A DNA stretch of 5,717 nucleotides from an uncultured Lachnospiraceae bacterium (GTDB lineage Bacteria; Bacillota; Clostridia; Lachnospirales; Lachnospiraceae), in contig CAKRIL010000070.1 of assembly GCA_934343915.1 (NCBI GenBank), positions 1 through 5,717 of the forward strand. Reading direction: 5' to 3'. The notes below the pieces were generated by a model that ran no database searches, was not told the DNA's origin, and saw only the letters and a list, made by a program, of their open reading frames with translations. The translations under genes were made by a program, and so were the position numbers. Shown one piece after another: positions 1-5,594 of the stretch (its first letter is position 1; each line of letters begins with the position of its first letter).

Positions 1-200
1 ACAATCACCTGTCCTGTTGTCGGAATATCCATTCCGCCGATTAAATTGAGGAGCGTGGATTTGCCCGCTCCCGACGGACCGAGTATGACAACGAACTTTC
101 CCTTCTCAATACTCAAATCGACTCCGTCGAGCGCGCGAAACTCACGCTCCCCTGTCTTGTACACCTTGGTAACATTTTTAAGTTCAACTATCTTAGCCAC
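1..200 (-). CDS. ABC transporter ATP-binding protein, LolD/MacB type (partial, N-terminal 66 residues)
   Basis: This is the first part of a cytoplasmic ATPase subunit that would power a membrane permease; the rest lies beyond the left edge. Visible are the opening strand (AKIVELKNVTKVY, with Tyr14 in the A-loop position), the GEREFRALDGVDLSIEKG segment typical of the LolD/MacB/SalX group, and a complete Walker A, GPSGAGKST, with Lys47. It is followed by LLNLIGGMDIPTTGQV, also characteristic of this group. The signature motif and Walker B are off-window. I chose the GTG at 200 because AAGGAGG sits 8 nt upstream (209-215). An in-frame ATG at 218 would add six residues (MKEEIT), but it has no ribosome site and would turn this one into coding sequence. 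The usual partner is an FtsX-like permease encoded next; that is inference. It has its own promoter and dyad, so it is probably independent of the Rpn gene upstream. Confidence 0.93.
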   Translation of the reverse strand, partial: MAKIVELKNVTKVYKTGEREFRALDGVDLSIEKGKFVVILGPSGAGKSTLLNLIGGMDIPTTGQVI

Positions 201-208
201 AGTAATCT

Positions 209-215
209 CCTCCTT
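209..215 (-). promoter_or_regulatory. Ribosome binding site fixing a GTG start
   Basis: The minus strand reads AAGGAGG, with 8 nt before the GTG at 200-198. This near-perfect site decides for GTG over the upstream in-frame ATG at 218, which has no such sequence. The outer two bases (214-215) also belong to the 9-bp inverted repeat next to it. Confidence 0.8.
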
Positions 216-239
216 CATGTTGATGCTTTACAACATGAA
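214..239. promoter_or_regulatory. Perfect 9+9 bp inverted repeat, candidate operator
   Basis: TTCATGTTG (214-222) and CAACATGAA (231-239) are perfect inverted arms around an 8-nt centre (ATGCTTTA). The dyad starts in the last two bases of the -10 element and ends in the ribosome site of the ABC ATPase gene, so it covers the expected transcription start. Because transcription should begin at about 231-232, most of one arm would not be transcribed. That makes a protein-binding DNA site more likely than an RNA hairpin. The regulator is unknown and no regulator gene is in view. Confidence 0.55.
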
Positions 240-266
240 TATAGCACTATGGTTAGAAATATGCAA
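238..266 (-). promoter_or_regulatory. Sigma-A-type promoter of the left ABC ATPase gene
   Basis: On the minus strand, TTGCAT (266-261) and TATATT (243-238) are separated by exactly 17 nt. Each differs from the consensus hexamers at two or fewer positions. It sits between the stop of the Rpn gene and the GTG start, leaving a leader of about 30 nt. No terminator hairpin is visible between the Rpn stop and this promoter, so some read-through from rpn is possible. Confidence 0.6.
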
Positions 267-296
267 CCAAAATTAGTTATGACTTATTATGTTTTT

Positions 297-488
297 CTAA
301 ACTATTTTGCACTCCTTTATAACCGCCTCAACCTCCGACTCACTCATCTCAACAATCTCAGCTATCTGTGCGGTTGTGTAACCATTTTTGTGCATATTTT
401 TAATAACTTTTTCATTTATTTCTCTCGTCGTTTTCTCTGTCGCTTTCTCTGCTGCCTTTTCCTCAATGCCATCGCTGAGATTACACAT
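297..488 (-). CDS. Possible nested in-frame ORF: separate C-terminal Rpn fragment (63 aa)
   Basis: Within the Rpn gene, an in-frame ATG at 488-486 is preceded by AGAAAGGATGTG, a fair ribosome site. AGGATGTG matches AGGAGGTG at seven of eight positions and ends 6 nt before the ATG. Translation from here would give a 63-aa protein starting MCNLSDGIEEKAAEKATEK. It would consist of just the charged helix and the helix-turn-helix-like tail, without the nuclease residues. For E. coli-type Rpn proteins, small C-terminal proteins translated from inside the gene have been reported to neutralise the full-length toxin. That supports looking here, but this instance is inferred from one start-site motif. 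The same bases also encode the end of the full-length protein. Confidence 0.35.
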   Translation of the reverse strand: MCNLSDGIEEKAAEKATEKTTREINEKVIKNMHKNGYTTAQIAEIVEMSESEVEAVIKECKIV

Positions 489-1316
489 AACATTCACATC
501 CTTTCTGAAATCACTGTTTACAGGAAGATTATATTCCTTTTCCATTATCTCGAGCTTCTCGTTGAGCTGAATACTGCTTGACAGGAGTGCACCTATCAGG
601 CGGTGGAGCTCATATCTCTCATCGTGCACGGGTAGCTCATCCGTAATTCCTATAAGAATAATATTGAGCAGATTGATATTTCCCTTCCACTCATACGGCT
701 CAAGCATCTCGTCCTTGGTCAGATGGATGTGACTCATACTGTTGCACTTCATGTTCATACATATCCAAATGCTGTAAACCTGCTTAATATCATCGTAATC
801 GGAATTGACAAAATCCCTCTCCTTTTGCGATGACACGAGACGGCTCACATAAAAGATTGACCTGTTCAATATCTTATATGCGACAGGTTCATCCTTCTGT
901 GCCTCGACATTCACGATAATCTGTGTCAGCTTATGATTTGCCTCACTTTCCGTCAATCTGACATTATCTTTTATATGTACATTGCCAAACGGTAACCTCA
1001 CATAAAAAACAATATCAAATCTTATCATGCCCTCGTTAATTTCCGAGTTCTCCGTGTTGAACCCTCTGATTCTCTGTCCCGAACCGTCAGTTCTCTCCTC
1101 ATTAGTGCTTCCAGGCTCAATCGGCACCATTCCAATCACCGGCTCGCCCTCGATGCAGTCCGCCACCTCTTCGTGGCACATTCCCTTGAACGCATCAACC
1201 GTCTTTAAAAGAATATGCGCCAAGATACTCTTCTGTGCCAGCAGCCGCTTAGCCCGAATATCATATTGTGCCTTATCCCCCGCTGCCGCCATTGAATTAC
1301 TCAATTCAGTTTTCAA
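297..1316 (-). CDS. Rpn family recombination-promoting nuclease/putative transposase (PD-(D/E)XK fold)
   Basis: About 339 aa. It resembles the Rpn/PDDEXK_2 family: DNA-cutting proteins once called transposases, shown in E. coli to promote RecA-independent recombination and, for some members, to act in phage defence. The N-terminal stretch GDKAQYDIRAKRLLAQKS is typical of Clostridia members. The likely catalytic residues are Asp101 in IRFDIVFYVR and Glu138/Gln140 in IIVNVEAQKDEP, the D...ExQ form of the PD-(D/E)XK site. KILNRSIFYVSRLVSSQKERDF and QVYSIWICMN follow in the usual order. The C-terminus is a charged helix rich in Glu/Lys (about 284-310) and a helix-turn-helix-like end (YTTAQIAEIVEMSESEVEAVIKE, about 313-335). 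The start is TTG at 1316, 6 nt after AAAGGAGG. An ATG further upstream at 1400 lies in the promoter -35 and is unlikely; ATG 1292 (331 aa) is possible but lacks a good ribosome site. It is transcribed from its own promoter. Whether it is active as a nuclease is not shown. Confidence 0.87.
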   Translation of the reverse strand: MKTELSNSMAAAGDKAQYDIRAKRLLAQKSILAHILLKTVDAFKGMCHEEVADCIEGEPVIGMVPIEPGSTNEERTDGSGQRIRGFNTENSEINEGMIRFDIVFYVRLPFGNVHIKDNVRLTESEANHKLTQIIVNVEAQKDEPVAYKILNRSIFYVSRLVSSQKERDFVNSDYDDIKQVYSIWICMNMKCNSMSHIHLTKDEMLEPYEWKGNINLLNIILIGITDELPVHDERYELHRLIGALLSSSIQLNEKLEIMEKEYNLPVNSDFRKDVNVMCNLSDGIEEKAAEKATEKTTREINEKVIKNMHKNGYTTAQIAEIVEMSESEVEAVIKECKIV

Positions 1317-1322
1317 ATACAT

Positions 1323-1330
1323 CCTCCTTT
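1323..1330 (-). promoter_or_regulatory. Ribosome binding site that points to a TTG start for the Rpn gene
   Basis: The minus strand reads AAAGGAGG, followed by ATGTAT and then TTG (1316-1314). An ATG directly abuts the site (1322-1320), with no spacing, so it can hardly be used. The TTG in the same frame has a 6-nt spacing and is the best-placed start. The in-frame ATG at 1292 is 30 nt from the site. Confidence 0.65.
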
Positions 1331-1365
1331 GCATGATACAAACACGCAAAGGCTCCCCCAAGCCT
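1326..1365 (-). promoter_or_regulatory. rpn leader with two mutually exclusive hairpins, one covering the ribosome site
   Basis: In the leader RNA, AGGCT (1365-1361) can pair with AGCCT (1354-1350) around a 6-nt G-rich loop. Alternatively, CCTTTGC (1352-1346) can pair with GCAAAGG (1332-1326) around a 13-nt loop. The second hairpin takes up the AAAGG part of the ribosome site. Bases 1350-1352 are needed by both, so the folds exclude each other. This is the layout of a translational on/off switch, but the stems are short (5 and 7 bp) and no ligand or trans factor is suggested. Confidence 0.35.
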
Positions 1366-1371
1366 GATACT

Positions 1372-1400
1372 ATTATAAACGATGGTTGTATAAATAGCAA
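1372..1400 (-). promoter_or_regulatory. Sigma-A-type promoter of the Rpn gene
   Basis: TTGCTA (1400-1395) and a perfect TATAAT (1377-1372) lie 17 nt apart on the minus strand. Transcription would begin near 1365, giving a leader of about 50 nt before the TTG start. The promoter overlaps the first codons of the longest possible ORF (ATG 1400), which argues that those codons are not translated. Confidence 0.65.
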
Positions 1401-1419
1401 TACATCCTTGACTTAAAAA

Positions 1420-1448
1420 ATATTATATTTGCCGGGTAAAAGTGTCCA
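1420..1448 (-). promoter_or_regulatory. Weaker second promoter-like sequence upstream of rpn
   Basis: TGGACA (1448-1443) lies 17 nt from TAATAT (1425-1420). An overlapping TATAAT (1427-1422) would have a 15-nt spacer, shorter than preferred. It could be a second start or simple AT-rich background. A further isolated TATAAT at 1456-1451 has no recognisable -35. Apart from these, bases 1401-1489 show nothing I can name. Confidence 0.22.
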
Positions 1449-1489
1449 CTATTATATCAAAACACCTTTACAATCAGCAGAACTTATCT

Positions 1490-1722
1490 GTGTATGAAGG
1501 ATTATATTTATGCATATCGCGACTTTTGGCAGAAGCCTAGATGTTGTTAGAACTCTGCTCTGCACATAGCCACAGACGGCATGGAAGCCGTCTGAGATGC
1601 CACAGGTCATGGATGACCGTTTGGCATCAGTGGCGAACGTAATCATAACCTGAGCCAGAGTTCTTACAACATCTTGCTTCGTACAACGGAGCCGATATAC
1701 ATAAATATAATCCTTCATACAC
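1490..1722. repeat. 233-bp palindromic element (MITE-like or structured-RNA element)
   Basis: The ends are inverted repeats: 1490-1519 pairs with 1693-1722 at 29 of 30 positions (only 1513/1699 fails). A second pair of arms, 1539-1557 with 1656-1674, matches at 18 of 19. Inside, GCCAC (1569-1573) pairs with GTGGC (1630-1634) and encloses two hairpins. Hairpin 1 (1573-1594) has an 8-bp stem CAGACGGC/GCCGTCTG around ATGGAA. Hairpin 2 (1596-1628) has a GATGCCA/TGGCATC base and a GGTC/GACC top around ATGGAT. So the whole segment can fold as a long stem with a branched head. Terminal inverted repeats without a transposase suggest a non-autonomous mobile element. No clear target duplication flanks it. 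It fills most of the gap (1401-1755) between the ABC operon end and rpn, about 33 bp after the ABC stop, where its minus-strand RNA would form a large 3' structure. Confidence 0.75.
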
Positions 1723-1755
1723 TCACCGTATAACTTGATTGTTACGCCATCCACA

Positions 1756-3624
1756 TCACGCCGTATAGTATTTCGCCTGCGCATTCCACAGCTCATAGTA
1801 CTTGCCGCCCTCGTCCGCGACAAGCTTCTCATGTGTTCCCTGCTGGATGACCGCACCGCTGTCAAACACGATTATCTCATCACAGAACTTGCATGAGGAC
1901 AGGCGGTGACTGATATATATGGCTGTTTTATCGCCCACAATGTCATTGAACTTGGAGTAAATCTCCGCCTCCGTAACCGGGTCAAGTGCTGCCGTAGGCT
2001 CATCGAGAATGATGAACGGTGCATCCTTGTAGAGTGCTCTCGCTATGGCAATCTTCTGTGCCTCACCGCCGGATACATTCACGCCGTTCTCACCGTAATC
2101 GGTGTAGAGGTATGTATCAAGCCCATCGGGCATTTTTTTAAGGCTCTCATCAAAACCGGCATCCGCAAGGCATTTCAACACCCGCTTCTCGTCGTATGAT
2201 GCTCCCGATGCAACATTTTCACCAAGCTTTAGCGCAAGCAGCTTAAAATCCTGAAATACCACCGAAAAAATATTCATGTATTCCGCATAGCTGTACTTGC
2301 GGATATCTATTCCATTCAACAAAATCTCTCCCTCAGTCGGGTCGTACAGACGGCAGAGAAGCTTTATGAAGGTGGTCTTTCCGCTTCCGTTCATTCCGAC
2401 AACCGCAAGACGCTTTCCTATCTCGAACTTCATGTTGACATTCTTTAATGCGTAATTGTCACTTCCCGGATATTTGAAGGAGACATTTTTAAACTCCACC
2501 TCGTATTTTCTGTCATTTCGCTTTTCCACGGTAAGGCTTCCCTGATACATATCGTTCGGTATGTCGAGAAACTCAAATACCTGCTTTAGGATGGACGCAT
2601 TATTTCTCATGTGTCCGAGCATTTCTATCATACTCGATACACTGTCTGCCGTTTTTTGTATGGAAGCTATGTACTGCGTGACCGCTCCCAGACCGAATGC
2701 ACCTGCAAGTGCCTTAAGGCACACAAATACATAGACAATTCCCGAGAACATCATCGACACTGCTGCCGATGCCGCCTTTAAAAGCCCCTGCGCTCCCCAG
2801 CCCAGCTTCGCAATTTTGCTCTTTGAATTAAAGACCGCTTCCTTGTCAAAACAGAATTTATCGCACATTTTATCAAGCCTGTATGTTCTCACATCCATCG
2901 CTGCATCGCTCTTACCGCCGAGGAATCCCCAGAACATGAACTTATTGTTTCCGACGCGCAGATCATCCCTGATAAAATACATATCGGCTCTGTTTAAAAG
3001 CACAGGCGATATATATGTGATTAGTGCCAATGACGCTATGACAAACAGCACCACTATCGGATTGTTGAGAAGCGCGTATGCCCCGTCAGTCTGCGGGACA
3101 CGGCTTAAAAATAACGATACCGTAAGACCGATTCCGCCAAGTGCCGTGAGTATCGCCTTGCACAAACCCGCGTATACAACGAGCGATGTCGCAATGCCCC
3201 AGCCCATGCTCTGATACTGTCGTAACACTGAGCGCTGCTCTGCCGTCTTGGTATCATCAAATTTTTCAAAATCCATATCCATCATTTTTTTCGCATAAAT
3301 GTGCTCCACGCTGTCCCATGACACATGGTCATTGTAGCTCCGATTAAGCTTATTCAGTATGGCTGCCACCAAGCCAAGCGCCGCTGCCGATATGAGCGTG
3401 GCAAGCACAAGCGTCCTTAGTCTCTGCACGTTACACCCGTTGGTGAGTTCATCAATGATGCGTGCCGACAAATATATTCCCACATACGGTGTGACTGCAT
3501 CCCATGCCATTGTTGCAATGAACATGATAACATGCACCGGATTTGATTTATAGTATGTTTTAAAGGCTCTTCTTGTCAGTCTGATAGTCTCTGACCATGA
3601 CATTTTTTCTTTATTCCTCTCCAT
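1756..3624 (-). CDS. ABC transporter ATP-binding protein/permease, second half-transporter of the pair
   Basis: About 622 aa, the usual length for a membrane-domain plus ATPase half-exporter. Predicted membrane helices lie near residues 30-57, 69-90, 143-174, 189-210, 281-305 and 309-329. The ATPase domain follows: A-loop Tyr385, Walker A GMNGSGKT (410-417, Lys416), Q-loop Gln458 (VVFQDF), signature VSGGE (517-521), Walker B FIILDE with catalytic Glu542, D-loop AALD and H-loop His573 (YISHRLSS). All motifs are intact. The start is taken at ATG 3624, 7 nt after GGGGGAG. It overlaps the end of the preceding gene by 14 nt, so translation is probably coupled. ATG 3603 (615 aa), just after that gene's stop, is the alternative; its ribosome site is at poor spacing. 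It very likely dimerises with the product of the preceding gene to export a substrate across the membrane. Peptide or drug export is possible, but the cargo cannot be read from the sequence. Confidence 0.95.
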   Translation of the reverse strand: MERNKEKMSWSETIRLTRRAFKTYYKSNPVHVIMFIATMAWDAVTPYVGIYLSARIIDELTNGCNVQRLRTLVLATLISAAALGLVAAILNKLNRSYNDHVSWDSVEHIYAKKMMDMDFEKFDDTKTAEQRSVLRQYQSMGWGIATSLVVYAGLCKAILTALGGIGLTVSLFLSRVPQTDGAYALLNNPIVVLFVIASLALITYISPVLLNRADMYFIRDDLRVGNNKFMFWGFLGGKSDAAMDVRTYRLDKMCDKFCFDKEAVFNSKSKIAKLGWGAQGLLKAASAAVSMMFSGIVYVFVCLKALAGAFGLGAVTQYIASIQKTADSVSSMIEMLGHMRNNASILKQVFEFLDIPNDMYQGSLTVEKRNDRKYEVEFKNVSFKYPGSDNYALKNVNMKFEIGKRLAVVGMNGSGKTTFIKLLCRLYDPTEGEILLNGIDIRKYSYAEYMNIFSVVFQDFKLLALKLGENVASGASYDEKRVLKCLADAGFDESLKKMPDGLDTYLYTDYGENGVNVSGGEAQKIAIARALYKDAPFIILDEPTAALDPVTEAEIYSKFNDIVGDKTAIYISHRLSSCKFCDEIIVFDSGAVIQQGTHEKLVADEGGKYYELWNAQAKYYTA

Positions 3625-5461
3625 CGCTCTTCTCCCCCTCTCTGTAGTATCTGCTCTGTATCTCATACAGCTTAGAGTACTCACCGCCCTGCTTTAACAG
3701 CTCCTCGTGAGTGCCCTCCTCAATAATTCCTGCATTCCCGAGCATTATGATTCTGTCGCAGAAACGGGTTGATGCAAGCCTATGAGAAATATATATCGAG
3801 CTTTTTCCCCTTGTAAGCTCATTATACTTCTCATACATACGCGACTCAGCAATAGGATCAAGTGCCGCCGTCGGCTCATCGAGCACAATAAACGGTGCAT
3901 CCTTGTAGAGCGCCCTCGCAAGCATGAGAGCCTGCGTCTCGCCGCCAGACAGCATTATCGCATCCTCATAGACCTGCCTGTTAAGATGTGTCTCATAGCC
4001 ATCGGATAATGCTGCTATTTTTTCTGCAATTCCCGCTTTTTGTGCGCAAAGCTTTACACGGGACATATCTATATTCTCATCCGTCTGTGCGATATTCTCC
4101 GCTATCGTGCCGGGGAGCAGCAAAAACTCCTGAAATACCGCCGAGAACATTGTATAGTAATCCGCCCTGTTATAATCGCGGATGTCCTTACCGTCGAGAA
4201 GCACCCTTCCCGTAGTAGGATTTAAAAATCCGCATACAAGCTTGATAAGCGTTGTCTTTCCTGCACCGTTGAGTCCCACCACGGCAATCTTCTCTTCCGG
4301 ATGAAGCGTGAGGTTGATGCCTGTCAGCGTATCCTTGTCTGCACCCGGGTATCTGAATGACACATTTTCAAGTCTGATTTCATATTGTCTGTCCGAATCA
4401 GCCTCGAGATGCTCGCCCTCATCGAACTTGAATGGCTCAGCATATTCAAGAAATTCGCGTGTGAGGGATATGTTGATTGACTGCAGATGAAGATTGTTAA
4501 ATTCTTTCAAAATTCCCGTAACCCACTGTGCAAATCCGCCCACAGCCGTAAAAAGCAGAAGGAATGTGGCAATATCAATTTTTCCGTTCACAACCAACAC
4601 GATAAGGTACATATATGCCGCTGCATTTCTCACAAATGTGAACACAACATCGAGCACTCTAACGCCCAAAAACACATTCATGATTCTCGACCTGTATGCT
4701 GCATACGCCTTCATGGTATTGGCATATAATTCCTCGAGCCAGCCTCTCAGCCCGAAGATTCGTATATCCTTGGCTGCACCAAGCTCATCCTCAGTTTTCA
4801 AAATGTACTGTAATCTGCCTTCGTATTCTTCACCCTCTTTATTATGCTTATATGAATATCTGTTTGCATAATTTCCTGCAAAATAGCTTATAACGGCTGT
4901 CACTAATACCACGACAAACAGCATCGGCTGTACGCTTGTCAGGAGACTTAAGTATATCGCAAAGCCCGCAATATCCGTTATCAATTCTTGAAATATCGTC
5001 CATATCGCCTCAGTCGACGAGCGCTGCTCCTGCACGCTGACGCACGCATATTCATAGTCCCTCTTAAACCTGTCAGTCACGACATTTGAATATGAGGTTG
5101 TCGCTGCCTTCCTGTTCACCATTCCGAGAATTGCGCTTCGTATCGTAACCCTCACATAGATGGTATTATTTTTCACATACGCTGCTGCCGCCGCTACAAG
5201 CATGGTACACAGTGTAAATGCCGTTATAATAAGTATCAGCTCCCGTGCACCCGCTCTTCTCTCAACATATCCTAATATCACGGGCACGACATAGAGATTT
5301 AAAATATTACCTGCAAGTGCGAGCCCCGCTGACAAAAGGCACAGCAGTATCATTTTCTTTTCCTTAATCTGCCATGCCGTCTTTAACATGAACCATGAGT
5401 TCTGGAACATGTTGTACTTAGGCTTATCTTCTTTTGTTTTAGTTTTTTTGTCTGAAGTCAT
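3611..5461 (-). CDS. ABC transporter ATP-binding protein/permease, first half-transporter of the pair
   Basis: 616 aa, ATG start with AGGAG 8 nt upstream (5470-5474). A charged cytoplasmic start (MTSDKKTKTKEDKPK) precedes six predicted membrane helices near residues 37-60, 74-95, 162-176, 179-198, 272-292 and 296-316. The ATPase domain has A-loop Tyr371, Walker A GLNGAGKT (396-403, Lys402), Q-loop Gln444 (VFQEF), signature LSGGE (504-508), Walker B FIVLDE with Glu529, AALD D-loop and H-loop His560. The stretch before the signature (QVYEDAIM) departs from the usual GExG form that its partner keeps (YGENGVN). Both proteins keep the catalytic Glu and His, so neither ATP site is obviously degenerate, unlike many heterodimeric exporters. 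Its stop overlaps the start of the second gene by 14 nt. A terminator ends 39 nt upstream of the start and I see no good promoter between them. Cargo unknown. Confidence 0.95.
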   Translation of the reverse strand: MTSDKKTKTKEDKPKYNMFQNSWFMLKTAWQIKEKKMILLCLLSAGLALAGNILNLYVVPVILGYVERRAGARELILIITAFTLCTMLVAAAAAYVKNNTIYVRVTIRSAILGMVNRKAATTSYSNVVTDRFKRDYEYACVSVQEQRSSTEAIWTIFQELITDIAGFAIYLSLLTSVQPMLFVVVLVTAVISYFAGNYANRYSYKHNKEGEEYEGRLQYILKTEDELGAAKDIRIFGLRGWLEELYANTMKAYAAYRSRIMNVFLGVRVLDVVFTFVRNAAAYMYLIVLVVNGKIDIATFLLLFTAVGGFAQWVTGILKEFNNLHLQSINISLTREFLEYAEPFKFDEGEHLEADSDRQYEIRLENVSFRYPGADKDTLTGINLTLHPEEKIAVVGLNGAGKTTLIKLVCGFLNPTTGRVLLDGKDIRDYNRADYYTMFSAVFQEFLLLPGTIAENIAQTDENIDMSRVKLCAQKAGIAEKIAALSDGYETHLNRQVYEDAIMLSGGETQALMLARALYKDAPFIVLDEPTAALDPIAESRMYEKYNELTRGKSSIYISHRLASTRFCDRIIMLGNAGIIEEGTHEELLKQGGEYSKLYEIQSRYYREGEKSDGEE

Positions 5462-5500
5462 CTTTTACTCTCCTCTCTCTTACGATATCAGGTATACCAC

Positions 5501-5531
5501 AAAAAAACGTCCCCGCATTACTTCGGGGACG
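5501..5531 (-). terminator. Intrinsic terminator after the sensor kinase gene
   Basis: On the minus strand, CGTCCCCG (5531-5524), an 8-nt loop and CGGGGACG (5515-5508) form a perfect GC-rich 8-bp stem, followed at once by seven T residues (5507-5501). It lies 63 nt after the kinase stop and 39 nt before the ABC start, so it should separate the two transcripts or limit read-through into the ABC operon. Confidence 0.9.
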
Positions 5532-5594
5532 AATTGTAAATCTCGGGTGATGAATTGCCGTTTTCTGAATATTTAATTATTATATATGAATCCC

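Noticed and set aside
1317..1400. The 28-residue N-terminal extension of the Rpn protein from ATG 1400.
   Set aside because: The ATG coincides with the -35 box of a near-consensus promoter, there is no ribosome site before it, and a strong AAAGGAGG lies downstream in front of TTG 1316.
1027..1416. Plus-strand open frames opposite the Rpn and ABC genes (for example 1027-1416, 249-581, 2816-3214 and 4494-4871).
   Set aside because: They are antisense readings of well-supported minus-strand genes, lack ribosome sites and show no recognisable domains.
1490..1722. A CRISPR array or an Rho-independent terminator as the explanation for the palindromic element.
   Set aside because: There are no direct repeats with spacers, and no T-run follows the structure on either strand.
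1723..1755. A short sequence resemblance between the end of the ABC gene (TATACGGCG, minus strand) and the DNA just before the palindromic element (TATACGGTG), considered as a target-site duplication.
   Set aside because: Both copies lie on the same side of the element, so they are not a flanking duplication. The match is short and may be chance.
1452..1865. A 137-codon minus-strand open frame that overlaps the end of the second ABC gene and crosses the entire palindromic element (an internal ATG at 1718 would give 88 aa).
   Set aside because: Its first part is an out-of-frame reading of the ABC gene, and the rest simply reads through the inverted repeats and hairpins. The ATG at 1718 has only a weak, too-close GGTGAG before it. 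No protein family is recognisable, although automated annotation may list it as hypothetical.
3625..3684. The 20-residue N-terminal extension of the second ABC gene from ATG 3684.
   Set aside because: It lies wholly within the 3' end of the first ABC gene in another frame, reads as a basic low-quality peptide, and has no clear ribosome site. ATG 3624 has GGGGGAG at 7 nt.
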